64,000 bases of DNA from Pseudorhizobium xiangyangii (lineage in GTDB: Bacteria > Pseudomonadota > Alphaproteobacteria > Rhizobiales > Rhizobiaceae). Shown here piece by piece: positions 25,579 through 33,042 of this stretch; position 1 is the first letter of the stretch, and each line of letters begins with the position of its first letter. The stretch is taken from contig NZ_JAJAWH010000002.1 in NCBI RefSeq assembly GCF_020531965.1, forward strand, positions 62,001 to 126,000, written 5' to 3'. A program made the position numbers and the translations under genes. The notes below the pieces were generated by a model. It was not told where the DNA came from. It searched no databases and worked only from the letters and a program-made list of their open reading frames with translations.

Positions 25579-26804
25579 TCGGAAACGGTGCTTTCATACC
25601 AGGCGGTGAGCAGTTGCCGCTCCTCCGCCGAGATTTCGGTAATGTTGCCGGGCGGCATGGCATGGCTCCGGCCGGCCTGGATGTAGATCTCGCGGGCGTG
25701 CGCGGCAATCTCCCGGTCGCTTTCGAGCTTGACCGATTTCGGCGGGAAAGGAATGCCCTCCCATACGGGTTCTGCCGCGTGGCACATGGAACAGCGCGAT
25801 TGCACCACGTCGCGGGCCGCTTCGAAATGGGCATTCGAGGCGAACTTCTGCTGGATCGGCGACAGTGCTGCGCCTTCGGTCTCGCCGGTCAATACCTTCG
25901 GGACGGTCGAAAGCCACATGATGGCGATGAACAGGAGCAGCGTGACGAGCCACGTCCATGTCGGGCGACCCTTGCGTGCGTGCGTCGTGTTGAACCAGTG
26001 CCGGATGGTGACGCCCATCAGGAAGACCAGGGCAGCGATCACCCAGTTGAAATGCGTCGCGAATGCCAGCGGATAGTGGTTCGACAGCATGAAGAAGATG
26101 ACGGGCAGCGTCAGGTAGTTGTTGTGCAGCGAGCGCTGCTTGGCGATCACGCCGTATTTCGGGTCGGGCGTCCGTCCGGCAATCAGATCGGCCACGACGA
26201 TCTTCTGGTTCGGAATGATGATGAAGAACACGTTTGCCGACATGATCGTCGCCGTGAAGGCGCCGAGATGCAGGAAGGCGGCGCGGCCGGTGAATGCCTG
26301 TGTATAGCCCCAGGCCATGGCCACCAGAACGATATAGAGAACAGCCATCAGGCCCCAGGTGTTCCTGCCGATCGGCGACTTGCAGAGCTGGTCGTAGATG
26401 ACCCAGCCGACCGCCAGCGAGGCGACGGATATGGCGATCGCCTGCCACTGGGTCAGTTCCATGACGTGGGTGTCGATCAGGAACAGGTCCGCACCGCCGT
26501 AGTAGACGATGGCCAGCATCAGGAAACCGGAAAGCCAGGTCGCGTAGCTCTCCCATTTGAACCAGGTCAGGTGCTCGGGCATCTGCGCCGGCGCCACCAG
26601 GTATTTCTGGATGTGGTAGAAGCCGCCGCCATGCACCTGCCATTCCTCGCCATAGGCGCCCACCGGCAGGTGCGGCCGTTTCACGAGACCGAGATCCAGC
26701 GCGATGAAATAGAAGGACGAACCGATCCAGGCGATGGCGGTGATCACATGCAGCCAGCGTGCCGCGAACGACAGCCATTCCCATGCGACGGCATACTCAT
26801 ACAT
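25575..26804 (-). CDS. puuD: Membrane urate oxidase with cytochrome c domain
   Basis: A 409-residue protein: an N-terminal membrane region with about eight hydrophobic helices (starting EWLSFAARWLHVITAIAWIGSSFYF) of the urate hydroxylase PuuD type, and a C-terminal cytochrome c domain with a CSMCH haem site near residue 340 and an axial Met in SHAMPPGN. Family members oxidise urate to 5-hydroxyisourate and pass electrons into the respiratory chain rather than making peroxide. A GAAGGGG site precedes ATG 26804. The upstream region contains a 17-base palindrome at 26894. Confidence 0.94.
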   Translation of the reverse strand: MYEYAVAWEWLSFAARWLHVITAIAWIGSSFYFIALDLGLVKRPHLPVGAYGEEWQVHGGGFYHIQKYLVAPAQMPEHLTWFKWESYATWLSGFLMLAIVYYGGADLFLIDTHVMELTQWQAIAISVASLAVGWVIYDQLCKSPIGRNTWGLMAVLYIVLVAMAWGYTQAFTGRAAFLHLGAFTATIMSANVFFIIIPNQKIVVADLIAGRTPDPKYGVIAKQRSLHNNYLTLPVIFFMLSNHYPLAFATHFNWVIAALVFLMGVTIRHWFNTTHARKGRPTWTWLVTLLLFIAIMWLSTVPKVLTGETEGAALSPIQQKFASNAHFEAARDVVQSRCSMCHAAEPVWEGIPFPPKSVKLESDREIAAHAREIYIQAGRSHAMPPGNITEISAEERQLLTAWYESTVSE

Positions 26805-26893
26805 AGAAAACCCCTTCGGAAACCCGTGTCCCGACTCGTCACATTGCGGAAAAATAGCGGGTGAGGGAAGGGCTGATCGGTACGAAGGAAAAT

Positions 26894-26910
26894 GTTCCCC
26901 CGCGGGGAAC
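26894..26910. promoter_or_regulatory. 17-base inverted repeat upstream of puuD
   Basis: GTTCCCC CGC GGGGAAC, perfect, about 90 bases before the puuD start. The 289-base gap 26805-27093 has no gene. The site is the best candidate in the gap for a regulator of puuD-guaD or of the divergent small protein. Confidence 0.5.
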
Positions 26911-27093
26911 TTCCGCGACGCGCCTTCAGTTAATGGACTGCGCCACAGTAAGGACGTTTGTGTTCGCTAATGTAAGGGTGCATCGACCGACGAGAACGCA
27001 GGATGCGGACCCCGTCGGCGACACGTGCATGCTGGCCGGTGTTGGGTTTGTCGGGCTCACCGGCTGTGATCATTCACAACGGAGAATGAGCAT

Positions 27094-27435
27094 ATGCGCA
27101 TACCGATGGCCGTGGCACTTGTTGCTTCCCTGGTTCCGGCCTTGTCCGTGGCAGCACACGATACCGAATCAGGCTGGGACTATGAGCAGTTCTGTTGCAA
27201 CGGCGACAACCATAGCGGTGATTGCCAGATGATCGCGACGAAAAACGTCCGTGTCACCAAGGGCGGCTATGAGATTTTCCTGCGGCCGGGCGATCATCGG
27301 CTGGTGACCCGCCCCCACAATTTCAGCCTGCCCCAGAGCGAGGCGCGCCGCTCGCAGGACGAGGAGTATCACCTCTGTCTCTACCCGACGGAAGATACCC
27401 TGCGTTGCTTCTACGCCCCGGATATGGGGTTTTGA
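27094..27435 (+). CDS. Small exported protein, function unknown
   Basis: A 113-residue protein with a signal peptide (RIPMAVALVASLVPALSVAAH) and a mature part with five or six cysteines (FCCNGDNHSGDC, HLCLYPTEDTLRCF). The end CFYAPDMGF and the CCNGDDC-type motif recur in short exported proteins of rhizobia with no known role. The cysteines suggest a disulfide-stabilised periplasmic protein. GGAGAATG lies just before ATG 27094. Confidence 0.8.
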   Translation: MRIPMAVALVASLVPALSVAAHDTESGWDYEQFCCNGDNHSGDCQMIATKNVRVTKGGYEIFLRPGDHRLVTRPHNFSLPQSEARRSQDEEYHLCLYPTEDTLRCFYAPDMGF

Positions 27436-27465
27436 TCGGCAAAGGCGCGACCGCGACCGCTGCCG

Positions 27466-28362
27466 TCAATCCTGGAAACTGGGCATCATCTTGCGCATGA
27501 AATCGCGAAAGGCGCGGATCTTGTGCGTATTGCGGCGTGACTCGGGATAGACGAGCCAGTAGTCGGAGCCGTCACTGGCGAGAAGCTCGAAGGGCTGGTA
27601 GAGTCGCCCGAGCGCCACGTCGTCCGCATAGAATTCCGGCCTGAGGATTGCCACGCCCTGTCCGGCAATCGCCGCCGCCGCATGGAAATACTGCGCGCCG
27701 AACTGGCTCGACGGTCGGCCTGCCAAATCGGCCTCGGGCAGGCCCGCTGCATGAAACCAGATCGGCCACCACATGTCTTCCGGATCGATGATCCGCAGCT
27801 TGAGCAGATCGGCCGGCTCCTTTACGCCGCCGATCGTTGCGGCAAGCGCCGGGCTCAACATCGGCGAGAAATGGCTTTTCATCAGGAAGTGTGATTTCAA
27901 GCCGGGCCATGTCCCCTTGCCGGAGCGGATCGCCACGTCGCCCTCGGTACGCGAGAAATCGATGACCTCCTGCGAGGTTTCCAGACGCACGGCAATGCCC
28001 GGATTTTCCAGTTGGAAGGTGCCGATGTGATGCGCCAGCCAGTGCGAGCCGAAAGTTGCGGTCGTGTGGATCGTCAGCGTGCCTTCCGACTGGTCGCGGA
28101 CGCTGGCCATCGCCTCCGACAGCGTGTCGAAGGCGTCGCTCACCTTCGGCGCCAGCCGCTCGCCGATCTCGGTCAGCGACACCTGCCGCGGGCGGCGCAG
28201 GAATAGCGGTTCGCCGATCGTGTCCTCGAGCAGCTTGATCTGGTAGCTGACTGCCGTCTGGGTCATGCCCAGTTCGTCGCCCGCCTTGGTAAAACTCTTC
28301 AGGCGCGCGGCGACCTCGAAAACCCGAAGCGCATTGAGCGGAAATTGCCGGGATAGTTTCAT
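27466..28362 (-). CDS. LysR-family regulator, GcvA-like
   Basis: A 298-residue regulator with an N-terminal HTH (PLNALRVFEVAARLKSFTKAGDELGMTQTAVSYQIKLLE) and a periplasmic-binding-protein-like effector domain. The GcvA-like subgroup is suggested by PLNALR at the start. ATG 28362 gives the usual start; 28382 is an alternative. It is divergent from a small DUF1127-like gene across 101 bases and close to xdhC. Purine control is possible by position but not shown by sequence. Confidence 0.9.
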   Translation of the reverse strand: MKLSRQFPLNALRVFEVAARLKSFTKAGDELGMTQTAVSYQIKLLEDTIGEPLFLRRPRQVSLTEIGERLAPKVSDAFDTLSEAMASVRDQSEGTLTIHTTATFGSHWLAHHIGTFQLENPGIAVRLETSQEVIDFSRTEGDVAIRSGKGTWPGLKSHFLMKSHFSPMLSPALAATIGGVKEPADLLKLRIIDPEDMWWPIWFHAAGLPEADLAGRPSSQFGAQYFHAAAAIAGQGVAILRPEFYADDVALGRLYQPFELLASDGSDYWLVYPESRRNTHKIRAFRDFMRKMMPSFQD

Positions 28363-28463
28363 GGATAAGTGCTCTTGATCCATGCAGGCGGATATTGAAT
28401 TGGAAGGGGCCTGCTTCGAGGCGCATTGTAAGCTCATGAATTCCAGATGGAAGTGAGCTTGCC

Positions 28464-28715
28464 ATGTCTATTTGTCATGATCTTGAGGGAGAAGAGCGTG
28501 TTTCCTCCCTTCGTTTCCCGAAGTTTAGGGGCCTGGGCTCTCTCTTCAGGTCGGGGCGTTCATCCAGCAACAGGATTGATCGTGCGCATCTGCCGGAAAG
28601 CCTGCAGCGCGACATCGGCCTGATCGACGGCCGAGACGGTTCGTACCGCTCAGGACAGACTTTCTGCACGGCTTGGTGCGCGGCCAGTGTCATGCATCTG
28701 CCGAGGAACCTCTGA
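28464..28715 (+). CDS. DUF1127-like small protein
   Basis: An 83-residue frame whose middle part IDRAHLPESLQRDIGLIDGR resembles the C-terminal signature of DUF1127 proteins (LPxxLLRDIGL). GGAAG stands about 10 bases before ATG 28464. DUF1127 proteins are small, basic, often RNA-related and involved in C1/phosphate or stress control in alphaproteobacteria. The C-terminal extension SVMHLPRNL overlaps the convergent xdhC 3' end by about 26 bases. The part after DGRDG may not be needed. Confidence 0.55.
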   Translation: MSICHDLEGEERVSSLRFPKFRGLGSLFRSGRSSSNRIDRAHLPESLQRDIGLIDGRDGSYRSGQTFCTAWCAASVMHLPRNL

Positions 28716-29529
28716 CCGCGCCGCGGGCGGCTGCCGTATCTGTAAGCACTGTCAGAAGTTCGGCTGCCACCAGTGCGGCGATAACCGCCGGTCGCTTGTC
28801 GCCCACGGTGCTGCCGCCGATCGGCAGCACCAGCCGGTCCATCAGTTGAGGGGGGGCACCGTCCCGCTTCAGCCAGTGGGCGAAAGTCGCGCGCTTGGTG
28901 GCCGAGCCGATCATGCCGACATAGGCCAGGTCCGGACGTGACAGCGCTTCCCTGGCAATCAGGAAATCCAGCGCGTGGTCGTGCGTAAGAATGACCGCCG
29001 CGCCGCCGGCGGATATCTCGGCAACGAGAGCTTCCGGCATGGCGACATGCCGTGTCTTCACCTGCCGCGGCAGTCCGTCCAGCACGTCGGTGCGTGTCTC
29101 GACCACCGTGACGGAAAACGGCAGCGGTGCAAGCGCCCGCGCCAGTGCAAGGCCCACATGTCCCGCCCCGAACAGGAATACGGACGGGTTCCCTCGTTCC
29201 TCCTGCCTCTGCCTCTCCTCCAGGAGATCCGCCAGCTCCGGCGTCACCACGCGGAATGACAGATGCGTGCGGCCGCCGCAGCACTGGCCGATCTCCGGCC
29301 CGAGCGGAATGTCCATCGCTGCCATGCCGCTGCCCGCAAGGATCGCCCGGGCATTGTCGATTGCCATGAACTCGAACTGCCCGCCGCCGATCGTGCCCCA
29401 GATCGCATCCCGGGACACGAGCATGAAGGCACCCCGGTCGCGCGGGGTCGAGCCCTTCGCCTCGTCGATCGCGACGAGAACATTGTGCGGGTGGCTGGCA
29501 AGAAAGCTGGAAAGGGTGAGATCTGACAT
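28690..29529 (-). CDS. xdhC: Xanthine dehydrogenase accessory protein XdhC
   Basis: A 279-residue XdhC, which inserts and sulfurates the molybdenum cofactor of XdhB. It has the conserved N-terminal VLVAIDEAKGSTPRDRGAFMLV, the GTIGGGQFEF motif, then a Rossmann-type GAGHVGLALARAL and the C-terminal YVGMIGSATKR with LVLPIGGSTVGDKRPAVIAALVAAELL. It lies about 3.5 kb from xdhA-xdhB, separated by four unrelated genes, unlike the common adjacent order. Confidence 0.93.
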   Translation of the reverse strand: MSDLTLSSFLASHPHNVLVAIDEAKGSTPRDRGAFMLVSRDAIWGTIGGGQFEFMAIDNARAILAGSGMAAMDIPLGPEIGQCCGGRTHLSFRVVTPELADLLEERQRQEERGNPSVFLFGAGHVGLALARALAPLPFSVTVVETRTDVLDGLPRQVKTRHVAMPEALVAEISAGGAAVILTHDHALDFLIAREALSRPDLAYVGMIGSATKRATFAHWLKRDGAPPQLMDRLVLPIGGSTVGDKRPAVIAALVAAELLTVLTDTAAARGAVRGSSADA

Positions 29530-29704
29530 GACGGAAACATCATAGCATTCTGTAAGGGCAACCGCACCGGCATCACCGCGTGCGCCGCACGCCAGCGGAA
29601 GCTGGAATCGTTTAAATTTTATCAGCTTTTTGTCGTTATTTCTTGCGTAAGATCAATTCGCTCGCAGCCTGCGTGTGGCAGCTGCGAGAGCGCGACCGGG
29701 TACA

Positions 29705-30649
29705 ATGACGAAAAGAGCATCCATTGCTTCGCTGATTCCTGGATCGCAGGATATCTATCGCAAGATTGTACTCGAGATCGCCGACGGCATCATCGGCATC
29801 GACGAGAGTGGCATCATCCGCCTCTGCAATCCGGCGGCCGAAAACATTTTCGGCTGGGAAACGGGACAATTGCTGGGCAAGCCGCTGGAAGTGGTGCTTC
29901 CGGAGCGCATGCATTCTTCGCACGGGATGCTCGTCAGCAACTTCCTCGCTGGTGACACGGATGCGCGCTATATGGGGCAGAGAAGCAACGGCATCGAGGG
30001 GCGGCGCTCTGATGGCGCCGGAATCCACCTGGGGATCACCATCCTGAGGACGGCGGCCGCCGGCGAACCCTTGATGATTGCGGTGGTGCGGGACATTTCC
30101 GAGCGTGTCCGCTATCAGCAGGACCTCAAGCGCCTGGCCGAGACCGATCCCCTGAGCGGCCTCTTGAACCGGCGCGCCTTCCGCGACTGTGTGGCGCAGA
30201 GCCTGACGAGGGTTTCTCCGGTAGGGTCGTCGCTGGCGCTGTTCGACCTGGACGATTTCAAGGGGGTCAATGACCGCTACGGCCATGATGCCGGCGATGA
30301 GGTCATTACCCGGTTTGCCGATGTCCTGCGAACCTCAACCCGTGCGAATGATTTTGTCGGGCGCTGGGGCGGGGAGGAATTCATCGTCTTCCTTCCCGAC
30401 ACGACGCCTGACGCCGCCACTGCCATAGTGGAAAGGATACGAGCCGGGTTCTCGGACATCGATTTCCATTGGGAGCGGGGCGCCCCCGTCAGGCTGACGG
30501 TGAGCGCCGGAATAGCCAGCGGCGAGATCGGTCAGGGCGAACTGGATGCCATGGTGTCTTGCGCCGACAAGGCGCTGTACGAAGCCAAGCGCGGCGGCCG
30601 CAACAGGCTCATCTCCACTGTCATGCAGCAGATCGCGCTCGCATCCTGA
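29705..30649 (+). CDS. PAS-GGDEF diguanylate cyclase
   Basis: A 314-residue protein. A PAS domain (about residues 20-135, IYRKIVLEIADGIIGIDESG, NIFGWE) precedes a GGDEF domain with intact catalytic GGEEF near residue 222 and a RAND inhibitory I-site five residues before it. It should make c-di-GMP with product inhibition, under control of the PAS input. No membrane helix is visible. Start taken at ATG 29705; an in-frame start at 29675 is possible. Confidence 0.92.
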   Translation: MTKRASIASLIPGSQDIYRKIVLEIADGIIGIDESGIIRLCNPAAENIFGWETGQLLGKPLEVVLPERMHSSHGMLVSNFLAGDTDARYMGQRSNGIEGRRSDGAGIHLGITILRTAAAGEPLMIAVVRDISERVRYQQDLKRLAETDPLSGLLNRRAFRDCVAQSLTRVSPVGSSLALFDLDDFKGVNDRYGHDAGDEVITRFADVLRTSTRANDFVGRWGGEEFIVFLPDTTPDAATAIVERIRAGFSDIDFHWERGAPVRLTVSAGIASGEIGQGELDAMVSCADKALYEAKRGGRNRLISTVMQQIALAS

Positions 30650-30757
30650 AGTCTCGTATTTCGCGACCGTTGGCCTTGGCTGCGTGATCGCGGTTCATGT
30701 TGCGATCGTGTTATCCGTCTCACATCATTCCGACAGAAAATATGGGTTCTCCACCTC

Positions 30758-31672
30758 ATGAAGCCGCGTGACCTTGCCGTCTACCTATTCCTCGCCATCG
30801 CGTGGGGCCTCTCCTTTCTCGTCATGCTGCAGGTGCTTTTTTCCTTCGGGCTCGTTGGCGCGGTTTCCTTCCGCAGCTTCATTGCCGTCGGAATGCTGGT
30901 CATCCTCGCGACGGCCATGCGGCGCCGGCTGGATTTCAGCGCCGGTTGGCACCACTTCGTGATCGTCGGGCTGACGACTGTGGTGATCCAACTGATCGGG
31001 CTGACCTTTGCCATGTCGCGTATCGGCACCGCCATGTCGGCCATTCTGGTCTCCTCCATCCCGCTGTTCTCCATGCTGATCAGCCGCGCCTGGGGAATGG
31101 AGCGGATATCCGGCAGTGGTTTCGTTGGATTGGCTCTTGGGGTTCTCGGTATTGTACTGCTCGTCGGTTTTCCCGTCGAGCCCGTCACCGCCGATTTCGT
31201 AATCGGTTGCGTCGCAGCGCTCGTCGCGTGTGTAGGGGCGGCGTTTGGCAGCAACTACGCCAACCGGCACCTGCGTTGCACAGGCGCCTGGGAGGTGACG
31301 ATCGGAGCCTTCCTGTCCGCAGGCGTCATCACGCTGCCGTTTCTATTCGCAGTCCCGGTGCCGGCCATGCCGTCTGCGGTCGATTTCGGTTACCTGCTGA
31401 TCGCCGGATGCCTGATGAGCGCGCTCACCTATGTCTGCTATTTCGATCTCGTAGCCTCGATTGGACCGACCCGAGCGATCAGCGTCGAGTTCGCCGTCAC
31501 GCTGGTTGCAGTCTTTGTCGGTGCCATCATGCTTGGCGAACAGCTGTCCCCGATCCAGATCGCCGGCGGCGCCGTGATCCTGGCCGGTTGCGCATTGGTG
31601 CTAGGGTTGTTTTCCTTTCAGCGAAGCAAGGTGGCGGAAATCCCGTTGCCGCATCAGGACGGGTTGCCGTGA
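30758..31672 (+). CDS. EamA/DMT-family membrane transporter
   Basis: A 304-residue membrane protein of the DMT superfamily with about ten hydrophobic segments in two repeats, starting AVYLFLAIAWGLSFLVMLQ and with a conserved AGGAVILAGCALVLG end. Substrate unknown. It is distinct from the DMT protein at 2854 and stands alone between the diguanylate cyclase and a histidine kinase. Confidence 0.88.
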   Translation: MKPRDLAVYLFLAIAWGLSFLVMLQVLFSFGLVGAVSFRSFIAVGMLVILATAMRRRLDFSAGWHHFVIVGLTTVVIQLIGLTFAMSRIGTAMSAILVSSIPLFSMLISRAWGMERISGSGFVGLALGVLGIVLLVGFPVEPVTADFVIGCVAALVACVGAAFGSNYANRHLRCTGAWEVTIGAFLSAGVITLPFLFAVPVPAMPSAVDFGYLLIAGCLMSALTYVCYFDLVASIGPTRAISVEFAVTLVAVFVGAIMLGEQLSPIQIAGGAVILAGCALVLGLFSFQRSKVAEIPLPHQDGLP

Positions 31673-31839
31673 GCATCCGTCATCTGTTGCCTGGCGAGGC
31701 TCCCCGTCGGCGCTGCGATACGACCGGAATTGTGGCGATCTCCATGCCAGGCCTTTGAAATTCTACGAAAATGCTCTAATTTGGAAAGCGAAAGATTACG
31801 GCCCGCAACCGATTGTCCAAGGATTTCAATTCTCAGAAC

Positions 31840-33015
31840 ATGGCAAACGACATCCAGGACGATATAGCGCTGATGCAGGGTATCCCTGCGGTACAGACAA
31901 TCCTGGAGGTGGCGTGCCATTTGACAGGCATGGGCTTCGCAGCCGTTGCGCGGGTGACCGAGGATCGCTGGGTAGCCTGCCAGGTTCTTGACAATATCGA
32001 ATTCGGCCTTCCCCCCGGCGGCGAGCTGGAGGTGGAAACGACGCTCTGCCACGACGTGCGTCAATTTCGCGGACCCATCGTCATCGATAACGTAGCGGAA
32101 GATCCTGCCTATCGCGAGCACCACACGCCGAAGCGCTACGGGTTGCAGAGCTACATTTCCATGCCGATCATCCTGCCGGACGGACGGTTTTTCGGCACGC
32201 TCTGCGCCATCGACCCAAGGCCTGCCAGGCTCAAGAACAATGCGACCATCGCGACGTTCAAGCATTTTGCGGACTTGCTTGGCTATCAGTTCGATGCGGC
32301 GGAAAAACTGAAATCCGCCCATTCCAGCCTGATCGATGAAAAGGCCGCATCGGAGTTGCGGGAGCAGTTCATCGCCGTTTTGGGGCACGATCTTCGCAAT
32401 CCGGTTGCGTCGCTCGGTGGCGGCATCAGCATCCTGTCGCGGGAGCCGCAGAGCGAAAAGTCCACGCTGGTTCTCAACATGATGCGCGGTAGCGTGCTGC
32501 GGATGTCCGTTCTCATCGATAATGTCATGGACTTTGCCCGTGGGCGGCTGGGCGGCGGCATCTCCCTGGCAAAGGATAGCGATAGTCCGCTTGGCCCGAC
32601 GCTGGAGCAGGTCATTTCGGAGATCCGGTCCGGCCATCCGGAACGCAGCATCGAGGCAAGCTATGACTTGTCAGCTGCTGTTGCAATCGACCACCAGCGC
32701 ATAGCCCAGATGTTTTCGAACCTGCTCGGCAATGCCGTCACCCACGGCTCACCCGAACATCCCATCCACGTCAAAGCCTGGATTGCCGACGGTGAATTGA
32801 ACCTGTCGGTCTCCAATTCCGGCGCGCCTATCCCGCAGCAGGCGCTGCAGAAACTGTTCCAGCCCTTCCATCGGGGCGAGGCGGGTTCGAGCCTGCAGGG
32901 GCTTGGTTTGGGGCTCTACATCGCGTCGCAGATTGCCGAGGCCCATGGCGGCCGGCTGGATGTCGCATCCGACGAGACGGAAACGCGTTTCACCTTCCGC
33001 ATGCCGGCCGGCTGA
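31840..33015 (+). CDS. GAF-domain sensor histidine kinase
   Basis: A 391-residue cytoplasmic kinase: a GAF domain (about residues 15-150, LTGMGFAAVARVTEDRWVACQVL, SYISMPIILPDGRFFGTLCAID), a HisKA domain with His183 in FIAVLGHDLRNPVASL, and an ATPase domain with MFSNLLGNAVTHGSP and GLGLGLYIASQIAEAHGG. The GAF form with C.D resembles rhizobial phytochrome-like and redox-sensing kinases, but no chromophore Cys is clear. No response regulator gene is adjacent. Start: ATG 31840, with a TTG 27 bases upstream as alternative. Confidence 0.88.
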   Translation: MANDIQDDIALMQGIPAVQTILEVACHLTGMGFAAVARVTEDRWVACQVLDNIEFGLPPGGELEVETTLCHDVRQFRGPIVIDNVAEDPAYREHHTPKRYGLQSYISMPIILPDGRFFGTLCAIDPRPARLKNNATIATFKHFADLLGYQFDAAEKLKSAHSSLIDEKAASELREQFIAVLGHDLRNPVASLGGGISILSREPQSEKSTLVLNMMRGSVLRMSVLIDNVMDFARGRLGGGISLAKDSDSPLGPTLEQVISEIRSGHPERSIEASYDLSAAVAIDHQRIAQMFSNLLGNAVTHGSPEHPIHVKAWIADGELNLSVSNSGAPIPQQALQKLFQPFHRGEAGSSLQGLGLGLYIASQIAEAHGGRLDVASDETETRFTFRMPAG

Positions 33016-33042
33016 GCCGGCGGCCGGGTTTCGGAGTTCATC

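Noticed and set aside
26906-26931. General-stress (EcfG-type) promoter GGAAC-N17-AGTT
   Set aside because: The second element is AGTT instead of CGTT and the nearest gene start is over 160 bases away; the palindrome explains GGGGAAC better.
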